Counted from the stretch's first letter, positions 24,615 to 34,246 are shown. The stretch is 64,000 nucleotides of DNA from Bog-473 sp963791995 (GCA_963791995.1 CAWBUQ010000012.1:1-64000), one strand, 5' to 3'. Notes: generated from the letters alone by a model not told the origin. Numbers and translations are program-made.

Positions 24615-26446
24615 TGGCCCGCATCCATCACTACGGCCACCGGGATCGGGCTGAACGCACACCCGGCTCACATGACGCCTTCATGGCCGCCTGCGCCATC
24701 ACCGCTGTGGCGGTCGTATGCGGCCTGGTGATCGGTACCGGCCTGCTCGACGGCCTGGTATTCGCCGGGGAAGCCCCGTCTCTGCGGCACCGCTCGCTGC
24801 CGGAGATCGTGGCTCAGGTATTCACCCACGCCAAACATCCCTACCGGGCGTTCGCGCAGGCCGCGACAGGACCGGTCACCTCCCCGTGGGCTTTCTGGGT
24901 GATGTTCGCCCTGCTGGCGGTGATCGTTGCCGCGGCAATCTTGTGGGGGGTGGTGCGCTTCGGTCGGTGGGGGAGTAAGACCCACGCCGGGTTCGCCACC
25001 TCCGCCACGGTACGGCGGGTCGCCTCAGCTCGAGCGGCCGCCGCGAAGCGAGCCCAAACCCGGCCCGATCTTGCCGGCGAGCGGCGGCAGGCGGCACATC
25101 AGTTCGGCTACCCACTGGGCCGCGCCGTCACCTCCGGGGGTGTCGCCATGCGAGGCTCGTGGGAGTCGTCTCTGATCACCTTTGGACCGCCTGGAAGCGG
25201 GAAGACCTTCCGGCTGCTGGTGCCCATCCTGAAAGACCACCCGGGCCCGGCCCTCGTCACGTCCACCAAGGCGGACATCTTCGAAGCCACCGCCTTGGCC
25301 CGCGCTGATGTCGGACCGGTGGCGGTGCTGGACCCCGAGGGCATGGCCCCCGCTGGAGCCGCGGTGCGATGGTCGGTGGTCCGAGGCTGCGAGGACACCC
25401 GCACGGCCGAGCGGCGAGCGGCCGCCCTCATCGCAGGAGCACCCGGCGGCACCACGCCCGATACCGGCAACTCGGCCTTCTTCAAAGCCAGCGCCCTGTC
25501 GGTGCTCAAGACCTTTCTGCACGCGGCCGCCCTGGGCGGCAAGACCGTCGTGGACGTACAACGCTGGTGCCGCGGCGACTACTCAGGCGCAGAAGCCATC
25601 CTGACCGGCGAGGCCGACCCGCTGGTCGACCCCGCCGGACAGCTCGCTCAACACACGGTCGGCGCTGAGGAGACCACCAGCGGAGTGATGCGCTACGTGG
25701 AGAACACTCTGGCCTGCTTCTCCCACCGCTCCGTCATCGACCTGTGCACACCCAGCCCTGACGACGAGTTCGACATGCGAGCCTTCGTCGAGGCCAAGGG
25801 CACCGTCTATCTCCTGGGCAAGGGAGAGCGGCTGTCGTCGGCCTCGGCGCTGACCACCGCTTTCGCCGAGGAGCTGCTGTTTGTGGCCGGCGACGTCATG
25901 GCGCCCGCCCGCCCCGGCCGGCGTCTGGCCCCACCACTGTTGGCTTGCCTGGATGAAGCCCCGTCGGTGGCGCCCATCCCGAGCCTGCCTTTGCACCTGG
26001 CCGATGCCCGTGGCCGAGGCATCGTGATCATCGTTAGCGCCCAGAGCCCCTCACAGCTGCGAAAAGAATGGTCCGCCGCGGAGGCCGAGACCATGTTCAA
26101 CGCCTCCACCGTCAAGATCATCTTCGGCGGCCTGTCAGTCGATAGCGACCTGGACTGGCTGTCGAAGTTGACCGGCCGCCGCTACGTGCTCAGCCACACT
26201 CGTCAAACCCGGCCCGACTGGCGCACCGACTACTCATCCCACTGGGAAGAGGTGCCAGTGCTGCGGGCCGACGAGATCCGGACCCTCAATTCCGGGCACG
26301 CCTTGCTCATGTTCTCCGCCATCGCCCCCATCATCACCGACCTGCCCTTGATCTTTGATACCCGCGGCGGCCGACAGCTTCTCACCCACATGCGCACTAT
26401 GGCCGCCCGCAACGACCGGGTCCGAGCCTCAATCGTCCCGGCGTGA
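24614..26446 (+). CDS. VirD4/TraG-type conjugative coupling ATPase
   Basis: 610 residues. Two membrane helices (about 24-46 and 93-113) precede a cytoplasmic RecA-like motor. Walker A is GPPGSGKT (191-198). The segment LLACLDEAPSVAPIPSLPLH carries Walker B. SAQSPSQLRKEW is the downstream Gln-containing motif. This class (TraG/TraD, T4CP) links the relaxosome to a type IV secretion channel and pumps DNA. No VirB4, relaxase or channel genes follow, so only a fragment of a conjugation module is present. It is coupled to the exonuclease VII-like genes upstream and to the DUF4913-like gene downstream. Confidence 0.9.
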   Translation: MARIHHYGHRDRAERTPGSHDAFMAACAITAVAVVCGLVIGTGLLDGLVFAGEAPSLRHRSLPEIVAQVFTHAKHPYRAFAQAATGPVTSPWAFWVMFALLAVIVAAAILWGVVRFGRWGSKTHAGFATSATVRRVASARAAAAKRAQTRPDLAGERRQAAHQFGYPLGRAVTSGGVAMRGSWESSLITFGPPGSGKTFRLLVPILKDHPGPALVTSTKADIFEATALARADVGPVAVLDPEGMAPAGAAVRWSVVRGCEDTRTAERRAAALIAGAPGGTTPDTGNSAFFKASALSVLKTFLHAAALGGKTVVDVQRWCRGDYSGAEAILTGEADPLVDPAGQLAQHTVGAEETTSGVMRYVENTLACFSHRSVIDLCTPSPDDEFDMRAFVEAKGTVYLLGKGERLSSASALTTAFAEELLFVAGDVMAPARPGRRLAPPLLACLDEAPSVAPIPSLPLHLADARGRGIVIIVSAQSPSQLRKEWSAAEAETMFNASTVKIIFGGLSVDSDLDWLSKLTGRRYVLSHTRQTRPDWRTDYSSHWEEVPVLRADEIRTLNSGHALLMFSAIAPIITDLPLIFDTRGGRQLLTHMRTMAARNDRVRASIVPA

Positions 26447-27099
26447 CCGAGTCCGGCGACTACCAGGCGTGGGCTTCGCCATCGTGGTCGGCCCCAGCCC
26501 GGCACCTGCCCACGGCCGGAACGCCCGACGACCCCGACTTCGATGTCGGTGGCACCTGGCCGTGGGATTGGTCAGCCATGTCCCGCCAGCAGGCGCAGCG
26601 AATGTGGGATCGCCTCCAGGGGTTCGTGGCCTACCTCAACCACCGCTACGCTTGGGACTACCCGCAGCAGATCCCCATGTGCTGGGCCTTCCACGGCGGC
26701 CTCGTGGAGGAGCTCACCACGCTGTACTGGTCCCGGTGGGCGGCGTTTAGCGGACCCGACGCCAGCCCCGACAAAGCCCAGGCCTGGCACACCTACTACC
26801 TGCCGCCGTTCTACAGTCGCCTGGCCGCCTGGTGCGGCGGCCCCCAACACCTGAGCAAATGCCAGGCCGGCAACCATGAACCGGCCCGCCAACACGAAGG
26901 ACGGACCGGACAAGCAGCCCGATGGGCGAAACTAACCGAACAACTACGTGAGGACGACGAGGATGAGCGTGCCGCCGAGACCAGCGGCTGGGCGCAAACG
27001 GGTGAACCGGCTACCTACCCGCCTCTGACCGTCGTACCGCAACCGCCGGACCCACCGCCCCCTGACTACAACGGCCCAACGCCGAAGTCTCAGATCTAG
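26443..27099 (+). CDS. DUF4913-like protein
   Basis: 218 residues, starting at GTG 26443, which overlaps the coupling-protein stop (GTGA). WDRLQGFVAYLNHRYAWDYP, QIPMCWAFHGGLVEELTTLY, WSRWAAFSGPDASPDKAQAW and HTYYLPPFYSRLAAW match the DUF4913 pattern of actinobacterial mobile elements, in which a short Trp-rich helical domain has an IP-x-CW-x-H-x2-LVEEL motif. A Pro-rich disordered tail follows. The function is unknown; its position suggests an accessory to conjugation. Confidence 0.65.
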   Translation: MTESGDYQAWASPSWSAPARHLPTAGTPDDPDFDVGGTWPWDWSAMSRQQAQRMWDRLQGFVAYLNHRYAWDYPQQIPMCWAFHGGLVEELTTLYWSRWAAFSGPDASPDKAQAWHTYYLPPFYSRLAAWCGGPQHLSKCQAGNHEPARQHEGRTGQAARWAKLTEQLREDDEDERAAETSGWAQTGEPATYPPLTVVPQPPDPPPPDYNGPTPKSQI

Positions 27100-27313
27100 A
27101 GCCATGACGCCCCGGCCGGACGGCCCTCGTCTACGTCCCGTTCGAGTCTCCGGGCCTGCCAGTTCTCGTCGGGGTGGCGGCTGTCGCGGAAATATCCGTC
27201 CGGTATGGCGTTGGTCGGGGTGGACGGGGCTGCCATCGAGGAAGGGCCGAACGACCCTCGGCCCGCACCACGCCGGGGGTGTAGAATCTAAATAGCTCAA
27301 GTTGAGTTATTGA

Positions 27314-27331
27314 CCCTCCGCTTTCGGAGGG
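27314..27331 (+). terminator. Hairpin between conjugation operon and membrane-protein gene
   Basis: CCCTCCG-CTTT-CGGAGGG, a 7-bp GC-rich stem with a 4-nt loop. No U tract follows. It ends 17 nt before ATG 27349, so it could also affect translation. Just upstream, CTCAAGTTGAG (27297-27307) is a short palindrome. Confidence 0.4.
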
Positions 27332-27348
27332 AGATCGGGGGTCCTGCC

Positions 27349-27765
27349 ATGGGACCCACATCGCAATACGCCGAAAACGGCGTCGGGGCGCCTCAGTCAG
27401 CCGACGACCGGACCACCGCTGTAGCGGGCGGGAAGACAGGTCGGGGTTTCTCCTCAGCGTCTGTTAGTTCATCTGGTTCGGCCTCGGAGTCTCGGTTAAA
27501 CGAACGGGTGGCCCGGTTGCTCAGCCAGAAGAAGGGCCCGGCCGCCGTTATGACGGCCCTGCTGTCCGTCGCTTTGCTCTGCGGTCTGCTTGGGTTCGCC
27601 CTTCACTTCCTATGGGTTGTCGCCATCATCGTGATGGCCCTCGGCCTCGGCTTCACCGTCGCCAACAGCCGACGGGACCGCATCGACGTCGTGAACCAAC
27701 GCGCCGAGGGGCGCTCCGCGTCTGACGACCGCACGCAGGGCGTAAGCAACAACCGAACTGGTTGA
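27349..27765 (+). CDS. Small membrane protein, hypothetical
   Basis: 138 residues from ATG 27349. A polar Ser/Gly-rich N-terminus is followed by LNERVARLLSQKKGPAAVMT and two closely spaced hydrophobic segments (ALLSVALLCGLLGFALHFLW and VVAIIVMALGLGFTVA, about 72-110). The tail is charged. It has no recognised family. A TAGAAT sequence at 27284 could serve as -10. Confidence 0.5.
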   Translation: MGPTSQYAENGVGAPQSADDRTTAVAGGKTGRGFSSASVSSSGSASESRLNERVARLLSQKKGPAAVMTALLSVALLCGLLGFALHFLWVVAIIVMALGLGFTVANSRRDRIDVVNQRAEGRSASDDRTQGVSNNRTG

Positions 27766-27853
27766 TTGGTCACACCCTCAGAGCTGGTAGCCGTCAAGGA
27801 GGGCTGATCTCGCACAACGGCCGTTGCCAAATGAACGTCCCTCTTTGGGGTGC

Positions 27854-28228
27854 TCAGCGGCGGGCGAGACGGCGGCCGCTTTCAGTGTTTATGGGGGTGT
27901 AGTTCATCTCGAAATGGTGATAAAGGGTGGACTCGTCCGCCTGAGACAGTTCTTCGCCGTGCATTTCGATCTCCGGGGCGGACCGCACCTGGTCTTTGGT
28001 CACCGTCACCTGCAGGTCATCGGGACCGATCTGCAGCCCGGCTAGGGGCACGAAGGTCAAGTGGCGGCCGATGAAGCCTTCCTTGACGGTGGCAAACTGG
28101 GGTTCGTCGGTCTCCACGTCGACGTAGACGTCTTGCAACTTCCCGATCTTCTCGCCGTCGCGGTCGAGAAGCATCTTGCCGTGCCATTCGGTGACATTCC
28201 AGTTGGCCTGAGCCGAATCGTCGGCCAT
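27854..28228 (-). CDS. PRC-barrel domain protein
   Basis: 124 residues behind GAGGAGGTG. WHGKMLLDRDGEKIGKLQDV, YVDVETDEPQFATVKEGFIG and RHLTFVPLAGLQIGPDDLQV form a PRC-barrel, and KDQVRSAPEIEMHGEELSQA completes the C-terminal strand. PRC-barrel proteins act as small beta-barrel adaptors; in actinobacteria stand-alone forms are linked to stress response, but the exact partner is unknown. ATG 28228 is preferred over an in-frame upstream start because of the ribosome site. Confidence 0.85.
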   Translation of the reverse strand: MADDSAQANWNVTEWHGKMLLDRDGEKIGKLQDVYVDVETDEPQFATVKEGFIGRHLTFVPLAGLQIGPDDLQVTVTKDQVRSAPEIEMHGEELSQADESTLYHHFEMNYTPINTESGRRLARR

Positions 28229-28609
28229 GTGCACCTCCTCTACTCCAACATCAACTTCAGCCGTCGGCCGACTGAACCTACATCCAACTCGGGACTCACC
28301 CCGACTATTCGCACTCATTGTCATCCGATGACACCGGCAACCGCCCCGGCCGATGGTCCCTGGGGGTAGTCGGTCCGGACCCGTCGCTGCTGGGGGCCGG
28401 CAAACTCCTCCCGACTCTGCCCAAGCCGCCATCAGGCAGCAGGGTACGTCTCCGATCGCTTACGCCGGCGAACCTGGTGCCCGGAGCCACTCGCTTGCCA
28501 AGGCACCCCTAACCTCAAGTATCACTAAACTGCCTTAAATATACTAGAACAGCCACGTCCTGCGACCCGTGTGACGAACGCCACCGGCGAGGTTCGGGCT
28601 GAGTCGAAT
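28229..28609 (+). other. Intergenic region with an AT-rich stretch
   Basis: Between PRC-barrel start and integrase end. The segment 28515-28553 is unusually AT-rich for this genome (AAGTATCACTAAACTGCC and TTAAATATACTAG), which suits a promoter or an attachment site for the adjacent integrase. TCACTAAA recurs at 33875. Confidence 0.35.
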
Positions 28610-29663
28610 TCAAGGGTTGGGGGTGGCGGCCCGAAGGTGGCGCAGGGCGGGGTTGGCCGCTGCCGCGGCTTGGCGGTCCCGGGCGACCGAGTCCAGGTAG
28701 CCCTGGGTGGTCGCCAGCGAGGCGTGACCCATCAGGCCTTGGAGGTCGGCGACGGGGGTGCCCTCGGCGGCCAACAAGGTCCCATAAGTGTGCCGGTAAG
28801 CGTGAGCGTTGGCACCCGCCGGCTTGGTGGCCCCGAGCCCGGCGGCGGCCAGGACCTGGCGGAGCAGGTGATCGAGTTGGGAGGCGGTCAGGCGCCGCCC
28901 GCCCGCCCGTCGGGTCACCGGGGGGGTGGTGGCGCGCGGTGGGGCGACCAGCAGCGCCTGGGAGCCCAGCTCACGCCACTCGCCGAACCGCTGGCGACGC
29001 GAGGCCAGGTAGGCGCCGCACCAGGGCGGGCAGCGGTTCGGGAACGGGCACCGTGCGAGGTTTGGCCCCCTTGCCGATCACCCGCACCATGGCGTCGCCT
29101 TGGGCGGTCTGGTAGGAGCCGAGGTTCAACCTGAGCAGCTCGCCGGAGCGCAGCCCGGTGCCCAGCAGCAAGCCGACGATGACTCGGTCCAGCTCGGGCC
29201 ACACCACCCTCCCAGGCCGCCCGTCGCCCATCACGAAGGCAACGAGGCGCTCCACGGTGTCCTTGTCCCAGCCCAGTAGCGGTTTGGGTGCCCGCGCCGC
29301 CAGGCGGGGCCGGGGCACGGCGGCCATCGGATTGCCGGCCAGATGGCCATCGGCCACCAACACGTCGAACAGCGCCGTCCACGTAGACCGGGCCCTCGAC
29401 ACCGACGCCGGCGCGTGATCGACGGCGAACGCCGCGAACGCGCTGCGCAGCACCGGTCCGACCAGCTCGGCGACCGGCCACCCGCCGTCGTGGGCTCCCA
29501 ACAACGCCGAGACCGCCACCAGATCCGACCGGTAGGCCTTCAGCGTGGCCTGGGACACCTTGCGGATGGCCAGATCCTCCATGAACACCGTGATGGCGTC
29601 GCCGAGCGACAAACCGTCATCGATGGCCAGCGGCTGGGGCAGTGGTGCAGAACGCGACGCCAT
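28610..29663 (-). pseudogene. Tyrosine recombinase/integrase (frameshifted)
   Basis: About 345 residues in two frames. The N-terminal frame from 29663 includes the SAM-like core-binding domain (DAITVFMEDLAIRKVSQATL) and the first catalytic Arg (LLLGTGLRSGELLRLNLGSY). The second frame carries HAYRHTYGTLLAAEGTPVAD (H-x2-R) and LMGHASLATTQGYLDSVARD (His and nucleophile Tyr). The switch is near 28990-29005: LPALVR joins to AYLASRRQRFGEWRELG after a one-base change. All catalytic residues are present across the two frames, so the break may be artefactual. Confidence 0.8.
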
Positions 29664-30152
29664 CTCTCAGACACTAGTGTAGATATGAAGCGTTATCCAC
29701 AATAGTGGCATCGGCACCTAGAGGGCTGGCGGGCCTCGGTTGGAGTCAGATCCTCCGTCGGGGCACGATTCGCTCCGGCGGCCCAACAGGAAGGGCAGGA
29801 AGATGCCCACGATGAATCACAGCCAGTCGCGCGTCACAATGCAGAGAAAGGCGAAGAAGGCAAAGAGCAGCTACCACAGCACCCACCCACAGGCCGATGA
29901 ACGGACCCGAGTCAGGTCAGCCAGCACCGGACCGACTCCAACCCCCGGTCTTCCCGCCTATTCTGCCATCCACGCCGGGACTCAACGACGCGGCGAACTA
30001 AACGCGATGGATAACCTTATGAACCAATCGGGCTCGGATCATGCTGTTCGCAGAAGGCCGGAACTCCAGCTAATCGCCTCAGACATCCGTTGGTCCTGGG
30101 GCATCGCCCGTGATGCGGCAGCGCCAGTCGTTTCCTGGACGACTGTAGGGCT
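29664..30152 (+). other. Integrase upstream region with a perfect DnaA-box match
   Basis: TTATCCACA (29693-29701) matches the DnaA box, but only once, so an origin is not supported. A Lys/Ser-rich frame from ATG 29803 behind GGAAGGGCAGGAAG is possible as a short basic peptide, but runs antisense into the next gene; confidence in it is low. Confidence 0.35.
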
Positions 30153-30479
30153 TTACGGCTCGATCACCATCCAGCCGCGACGGCGCAGCTCGACGGCTAG
30201 CTGCTCAGCCGGCATGCGGGCCAGGAGCTGTTCTTGGGCAGAGTGCCGCCAGGCCGGCAGCTCGACCGGTTTCGCGGGGTCAGACTCGGCGTCTTGTAGC
30301 CGTCCGATAAACGCCTCGGCCTCCTCGCGGGTGAACCTGCCTGCGGCCTGACGCTGAGTGAACCCCATCGGGCCCCGGGCCTCACGAAAATCGCGGTGAC
30401 CGGCATCTTGAAGGAGCGTCAACAGCTCCTGCACCTGCCTCGACGATGCTGGAGGACCTGACTGTTGGCCGAACGCCAT
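30153..30479 (-). CDS. Hypothetical protein with tandem short helical repeats
   Basis: 108 residues. VQELLTLLQDAGHRDFREAR, GPMGFTQRQAAGRFTREEAE and AFIGRLQDAESDP give a helical N-terminal domain; QEQLLARMPAEQLAVELRRR GWMVIEP forms a C-terminal helix and strand. The GPMGFTQRQAAG-x-FT-x-x-EA segment recurs in uncharacterised actinobacterial proteins. It could be a small nucleic-acid binding protein; this is a guess from basic/helical character. Confidence 0.6.
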   Translation of the reverse strand: MAFGQQSGPPASSRQVQELLTLLQDAGHRDFREARGPMGFTQRQAAGRFTREEAEAFIGRLQDAESDPAKPVELPAWRHSAQEQLLARMPAEQLAVELRRRGWMVIEP

Positions 30480-30807
30480 CTCAGGCGTCGTTGCTCAAGT
30501 AGTACCGGGACACAGCAACGAACGATTCACAAACCGGAGTCTAATCCAACGAAAGGAACACCTGTTCGATACATACGGTGCGCGACGAACACCGACGCCA
30601 GGGGCAGCACCCAGGTTAAATTGCGGCGCAGGGTCCGCCGCTGTTCTTTGCCGCTGCTCCCGTCGCCCTAAGGCTGCTCAGCTATTGGTTCCATTGGGAT
30701 GCTCGGCCGCGCCCTGATCTGCCCAACTACCGCACCGGACTTCTCACGGTCCTGGCGGCCGAACATCGCCGTCACCCCTGACAACACAACGCTCGGAGTA
30801 GGGTGGC
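30480..30807 (+). other. Intergenic region
   Basis: No gene or repeat is supported in these 328 bp. Confidence 0.4.
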
Positions 30808-31014
30808 TTAGAGGTCCAGGATCGCCGGGTTGTACCGTGGCTGAAAGTCCGGCCGGCCCAGCCGGATGGCAGCGGTGGCCCGGTCGATGGCCTCACCCAC
30901 CGGCACGCCCGTGGCGTACAACTGGCATACGTTGCCTTTCCAGACCGACTGGTCGATCGGCTTCGCGGGGATGAGTGCTCCGAGGCGCCTGACCTCTTGG
31001 TTGGACCTTCCCAT
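30808..31014 (-). CDS. Small hypothetical protein
   Basis: 68 residues from ATG 31014: GRSNQEVRRLGALIPAKPID, QSVWKGNVCQLYATGVPVGE and AIDRATAAIRLGRPDFQP. The regular charged/hydrophobic alternation looks coding, and AIDRATAAIRLGRPDF could be a helix of an antitoxin-like protein. No ribosome site is evident and no toxin gene is nearby. An in-frame TTG lies three codons upstream. Confidence 0.4.
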   Translation of the reverse strand: MGRSNQEVRRLGALIPAKPIDQSVWKGNVCQLYATGVPVGEAIDRATAAIRLGRPDFQPRYNPAILDL

Positions 31015-31899
31015 GGCGAGCAAGTGTAGCAGAATGACAACATTGGAACTACAGCGTTGTTAGTAGCTTCCAGCGCTTTTGGTGTCTGCCTCCTCGTGCC
31101 ACCTTCAGGGGCTGGTCTGAGCACGGCCGCTACGACGCATTCGCCAGCTGATCCCTGTCAGCGTTGGGCTGGGAGCTGTCAACAGTTTCCTGTTGGGTCG
31201 AGGATCCCGTTGCCCGCTTCCCCGGGTTTCGGCCCGACACCGCGCACCGTGGAGCCGTCACGCCCGTCGTGTACAAGTATGTGCATGGGAACAACTGCAG
31301 GTTATATCGGACCGATTCGGATATCAGAGGTGGCGCACCGCGGGGGGCGTCAAGACCTTGTCCTCTGTAAGAGCCGGTTCAGGGACCCGTGCGGTGGGAT
31401 GTCGACCTGTGGTCTCTCCACTTGGCCGGCGCACGAAGGGCAAGCCTGGCTACCCACCCGACCATGGCATGACTGTCGACGGCGTCGAGGGATTGCTCCA
31501 CGCACCGAAAAGCCAGAACCCAGTGACCGCTGTGATCGAGTTCTTGCACGTAGCCGACTGCCCCCGCTCGGTACTGTCGAAGTTGAAGGAAGGCCGAGAC
31601 TGGAAGACCATCGGTTTGACGCCGGAACGCGATGGGCTCGGCGTCACTAGGATCTCCTCCACGGCAGGCACCTGTCCAGCACCGAAAAGCCGACCATCCG
31701 CCTTGTCGAGGCTGTCTACGCCGTCGAAGGCAAGGCGGCCTGGCGGGCCCGAGCCCACGCCGGCGTACATGTCCTCCTGCAGGACCTCACCCAAGCAAGT
31801 GCTAGCGCCAGCTAGCACCGTGTTCTGACCGCGACCATTCCGTCGCGTATACGCCAACCCCTCTGCAGCAACCCACCACCCACCGAAAGGCAGGACAGC
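31015..31899 (+). other. Region with degraded frames upstream of ssb
   Basis: Around 31520-31620 a plus frame reads PVTAVIEFLHVADCPRSVLS, which could be a thioredoxin-like strand with a lone Cys, and at about 31690-31810 another frame reads IRLVEAVYAVEGKAAWRARA. GCACCGAAAAGCC occurs at 31502 and 31680. The parts do not join into a recognisable protein. Confidence 0.3.
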
Positions 31900-32373
31900 A
31901 TGGCATCAGGCAACACCGTGGAACTCGTCGGGAACCTCGCCCGAGATCCCGAGCTGCGCTTCACCCCGAGCGGCCAGGCGCTCGCCAGCTTCGGCCTGGC
32001 CGTCAACCGGCGCTGGCAGAACCGCCAAACCCAAGAGTGGGAAGAAGTGGTCAGCTTCATCGACGTCACCGTGTGGGGCCAGCAGGCCGAGAACGTCGCC
32101 CAGTCCCTTGCCAAGGGATCCCGGGTGATGGTGTCCGGCCGCTTCGAGCAGCAGAGCTGGGAGGACAAGGGTGGCGGCGGGAAACGTTCGAAGATCGTCG
32201 TCATCGCCGATGAGGTCGCTCCAAGTCTGCGTTGGGCGACAGCGGCCATCACCAGGGTCGAGCGGACGGACAGCAACGGCGGGAGCGGCACGCCAGCTCG
32301 GGCCGGCGTTAACTCCAAGCCTGTCGGGAACGAGCCGCCCGGGGACTACCATTACGAAGAGGAACCCTTCTAG
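31900..32373 (+). CDS. ssb: Single-stranded DNA-binding protein
   Basis: 157 residues. Residues 1-110 form the OB-fold (NTVELVGNLARDPELRFTPS, ASFGLAVNRRWQNRQTQEWE, FIDVTVWGQQAENVAQSLAK, GSRVMVSGRFEQQSWED). The linker is Gly/Pro-rich and the C-terminus ends in the acidic YEEEPF tip, which docks SSB partners. It is shorter and more divergent than typical chromosomal SSB and stands alone, without rpsF or rplI, so it is more likely the accessory copy of a mobile element. AAAGGCAGGACAGC precedes the ATG. Confidence 0.92.
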   Translation: MASGNTVELVGNLARDPELRFTPSGQALASFGLAVNRRWQNRQTQEWEEVVSFIDVTVWGQQAENVAQSLAKGSRVMVSGRFEQQSWEDKGGGGKRSKIVVIADEVAPSLRWATAAITRVERTDSNGGSGTPARAGVNSKPVGNEPPGDYHYEEEPF

Positions 32374-32761
32374 GTCGACTTGTTCCGCACGAAGTTCACG
32401 GTCTGGTCAAGTTTCTGCTCGAGCGGCTACCATTGCGTGTCAGGCACCGGCCGCTCCAGGATCACAGTCGGGACCAGCCAATTTGTGGCTCTAAAGCCGG
32501 CGATGACCTCACCGGCAGCCTCTTGATTGGAGACGGGAACCGGGGCTGGAATCGCTCAATAGCGATCCCGCCGGCCTTATTTGAGCGCGCCTTCTTGGCG
32601 GTCTTAGGTTCGCTCGCTACGCTTAGTCACAGCTATGACGAGAGCAACCCCGGGGGGAAAGGTGCGATGCTGCCAGCACAACCACAACCAACCTGAACCC
32701 ACCACCACGGAGGATTCGAGGTGACTGTGCCCAATGTTGACGGTTTGTATCGGAGCCCACG
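32374..32761 (+). other. Intergenic region before desaturase copy 2
   Basis: An 87-codon plus frame at 32433-32696 is not recognised. TTTGTATCGGAGCC (32746-32759) matches the sequence before desaturase copy 1 and marks the upstream edge of the duplication. Confidence 0.4.
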
Positions 32762-33776
32762 ATGACGCTCGTATCGAACCGCGCGGCATGGCATGAGGCG
32801 TTGGCCGTTTACGCCCAGCCTCGTCTCCGGCGCGGATTGCTCGACATCATCGCGTCCGCAGTGCCGTACCTGGCGCTGTGCGTAGCAATCTACCTAGTGC
32901 TGCGCGTCTCGCCTTTGCTGGCCCTGGCCCTCATGATCCCGACGGCCGGGTTCCTGGTACGGGTCTTCGTCGTGTTTCACGACTGCACGCACGATTCGCT
33001 ACTTCCCTCCCGGCGGGCGAACAGGTGGGCGGGCAGGGTCCTCGGGTTGCTCGTGCTCTCGCCTTTCTATCAGTGGCGCCGTGAGCACGCCGGCCACCAC
33101 GCCACCTCAGGGGATCTCGACCGCCGCGGCGAAGGCGATGTCGAAACGCTGACCGTGGCCGAGTTATCAGGCGCGTCCGTGGCGGGGTCGGCTGGCCTAC
33201 CGGCTGTTTCGTCACCCTGTGGTGATGTTCGGGCTCGGCCCGGTGTTCGCCATGATCATCGAGCCGCGGCTAGTGCGTCGCGGCACCCGATCGCGGCTGC
33301 GTAACAGTGTGCTCGGCACCGACGCCGCTTTGGCCGTCATCGTCGCCGCCTTGTGCTGGCTGATCGGCTGGCAGGACCTGCTCATCGTGTGGGCCCCGCC
33401 GGCGTTGTTGGCAGGCTCGGTCGGCATCTGGCTGTTCTACGTCCAGCACCAGTTTGAGAACGTCAACTGGCAGCGCCACCATGAGTGGAGCTATGCCGAC
33501 GCGGCGCTGCGTGGCAGCTCGCATCTGAAGCTCCCGAAGCTACTGCAGTTCTTCACCGCCAACATCGGATTGCATCATGTCCACCACCTCAACAGTCGGA
33601 TCCCGAACTACAACCTGCAGCGCGCCCACGACACCAACGCCATCTTCGCCGCCGTCCCGACGGTCTCGCTCCGAGACGGTCTTCGGGCCGTCAACCTCAA
33701 GCTCTGGGATGAAGACACGGCCCAACTCGTGACCTTCGCCCAAGCCAACCCCCACCCCCAACGCCTGCTCACGTAA
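32762..33776 (+). pseudogene. Membrane fatty acid desaturase, second copy (frameshifted)
   Basis: The coding sequence matches 17479-18492 almost base for base, including all three His boxes, except for a one-base T insertion near 33163 (GAGTTATC here, GAGTATC in copy 1). The early frame therefore ends in LSGASVAGSAG; the rest (VMFGLGPVFAMIIEPRLVRR onward) is intact in the next frame. The first 15 codons differ more (MTLVSNRAAWHEA versus MTLGSSRSAWQEP). This is recent duplication or gene conversion; the insertion could be a sequencing error. Confidence 0.9.
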
Positions 33777-33835
33777 CCTCGCTCAAGCCCAACAGGCACA
33801 CAGTCAGTGCTCTACCTGGACCGGGAGTGGCGGGG
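32762..33835 (+). repeat. Duplicated desaturase segment, copy 2
   Basis: Direct repeat of 17479-18550. Similarity fades about 60 bp after the stop codon. Confidence 0.85.
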
Positions 33836-34246
33836 CAAGCTCTGCCCGCCGGCGCTGCTCCGTATAACCTTAATTGTCACTAAAACATCATGAACCATTT
33901 GCCAAGATACACCGACGCGTAATCCGGCCAGTCAACTGCGTGTCTCCTGTCTCCTGCCTCGGCCTGGCCTCCTGCTCTCCAGGTTGCCACCTTGGGTGGT
34001 CGCAAACGATGCTCGGGGCCTCTAGGGATCGGCGACCGGGAAGGGGCGATACCGACCGGCTCGAATGGGTCCGACTGCTTCGGGCCCGTTCCGACCTGAC
34101 ATTCGAAATGCTTGATAAAGTACGCAGCGGGCGACCGATCTCGACCTCGGGGTGCCCCCTCTACCCGGCGGTATGGGCGAGTCTCGCGCCGGCGTTCGAC
34201 TCGCGCTTTCTGGGACAGTCCCAGTTGGAGGACCTCGGGAGGCCAG
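33777..34246 (+). other. Intergenic region with a dispersed repeat
   Basis: 34091-34177 is roughly 80 percent similar to 55086-55174 (shared AAAGTACGCAGCG and GGGTGCCCCCTCTACC). No intact frame is shared by both copies. The remainder shows no gene. Confidence 0.5.

Noticed and set aside
31193..31828. 211-codon plus frame upstream of ssb
   Set aside because: Changes character along its length, has no ribosome site and matches no family; listed only as a degraded region.
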